Of a DNA stretch of 5,987 nucleotides, positions 5,810 to 5,987 are shown one piece after another. The position numbers and the translations under genes are program-made. The stretch is from Clostridia bacterium (GTDB lineage Bacteria; Bacillota; Clostridia; UBA1381): positions 1 to 5,987 of the forward strand of contig CAADSR010000117.1 in assembly GCA_900751685.1 (NCBI GenBank). The letters run 5' to 3'. The first letter of the stretch is position 1, and each line of letters begins with the position of its first letter. The notes beneath the pieces were generated by a model, which had not been told where the DNA came from, did no database searches, and saw nothing but the letters and a program-made list of their open reading frames with translations.

Positions 5810-5987
5810 ATGAAAACTTTAATTGATACCGCTGCCGGCCGTGAAAAGGCCGGGCTTGTTTTAAAAAACGCAAACATTGTTGATGTCTTTGGCAGCCGCA
5901 TCCTCCAGGGCGATGTGGCACTTTGCGGCGAATATATCGCCGGCGTCGGGAACTATGAAGGAAAAGAAGAGATCGACCTAAACGGAC
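5810..5987 (+). CDS. ade: Adenine deaminase (N-terminal part, runs off the right edge)
   Basis: The first 59 residues match the start of bacterial adenine deaminase, an amidohydrolase-superfamily metalloenzyme that converts adenine to hypoxanthine and ammonia in purine salvage. The typical N-terminal beta-sandwich features are present: LVLKNANIVDVF (16-27), the strand GDVALCGEYIAGVG (34-47) and YEGKEEIDLNG (49-59), which leads into the segment before the first metal-binding motif. The full enzyme is usually about 550-600 residues, so the catalytic domain is beyond the edge and unverified. The ATG at 5810 is preceded by AAGGA at a spacing of eight bases. The gene is divergent from the SLH hydrolase gene. 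A related amidohydrolase such as dihydroorotase or a hydantoinase is the main alternative. Confidence 0.85.
   Translation, partial: MKTLIDTAAGREKAGLVLKNANIVDVFGSRILQGDVALCGEYIAGVGNYEGKEEIDLNG

Overview
The window looks like ordinary chromosomal sequence from a low-to-mid GC Clostridia, most likely Lachnospiraceae-like. This rests on the strong AGGAGG ribosome-binding sites, the AT-rich intergenic promoters, the clostridial glucosaminidase/SLH protein and an ACSM-type acyl-CoA synthetase. The taxon is an inference; no marker gene is present.

Layout: five of the six genes read leftward (minus strand) and the sixth reads rightward from the right edge. Reading leftward from about 5660 these are: (1) a 695-residue secreted cell-wall hydrolase with a GH73-like glucosaminidase, an SH3b-like region, a Big2-like region and three C-terminal SLH repeats, with its own extended -10 promoter and a rho-independent terminator; (2) a 122-residue secreted, very acidic protein with repeated DEDGN motifs; (3) an OmpR/QseB-type response regulator; (4) its sensor histidine kinase, separated by one base; and (5) the first 247 residues of an ACSM-like acyl-CoA synthetase that runs off the left edge. 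On the plus strand at the right edge are the first 59 residues of adenine deaminase (Ade), divergent from the hydrolase gene.

How the genes may work together: the response regulator and kinase form a two-component system. The acidic secreted protein immediately upstream has a perfect direct repeat (CTTAAC-N5-CTTAAC, 11-bp periodicity) just upstream of an extended -10 that lacks a good -35. That is how OmpR-family regulators of the PmrA, CiaR or PhoP type usually bind and activate. The simplest reading is that this system switches on its own upstream envelope protein, perhaps in response to a cation or cell-envelope signal. A perfect 16-bp-stem hairpin without a proper U-tract lies between the acidic protein and the regulator and may set the ratio of the two transcripts. 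The hydrolase, acyl-CoA synthetase and adenine deaminase each have a separate, near-consensus promoter and probably belong to other regulons.

The most interesting locus is 2112-3395 (operator, acidic repeat protein, hairpin, two-component system). I see no CRISPR array, tRNA, rRNA, transposase or phage gene. No gene-free stretch exceeds about 215 bases.
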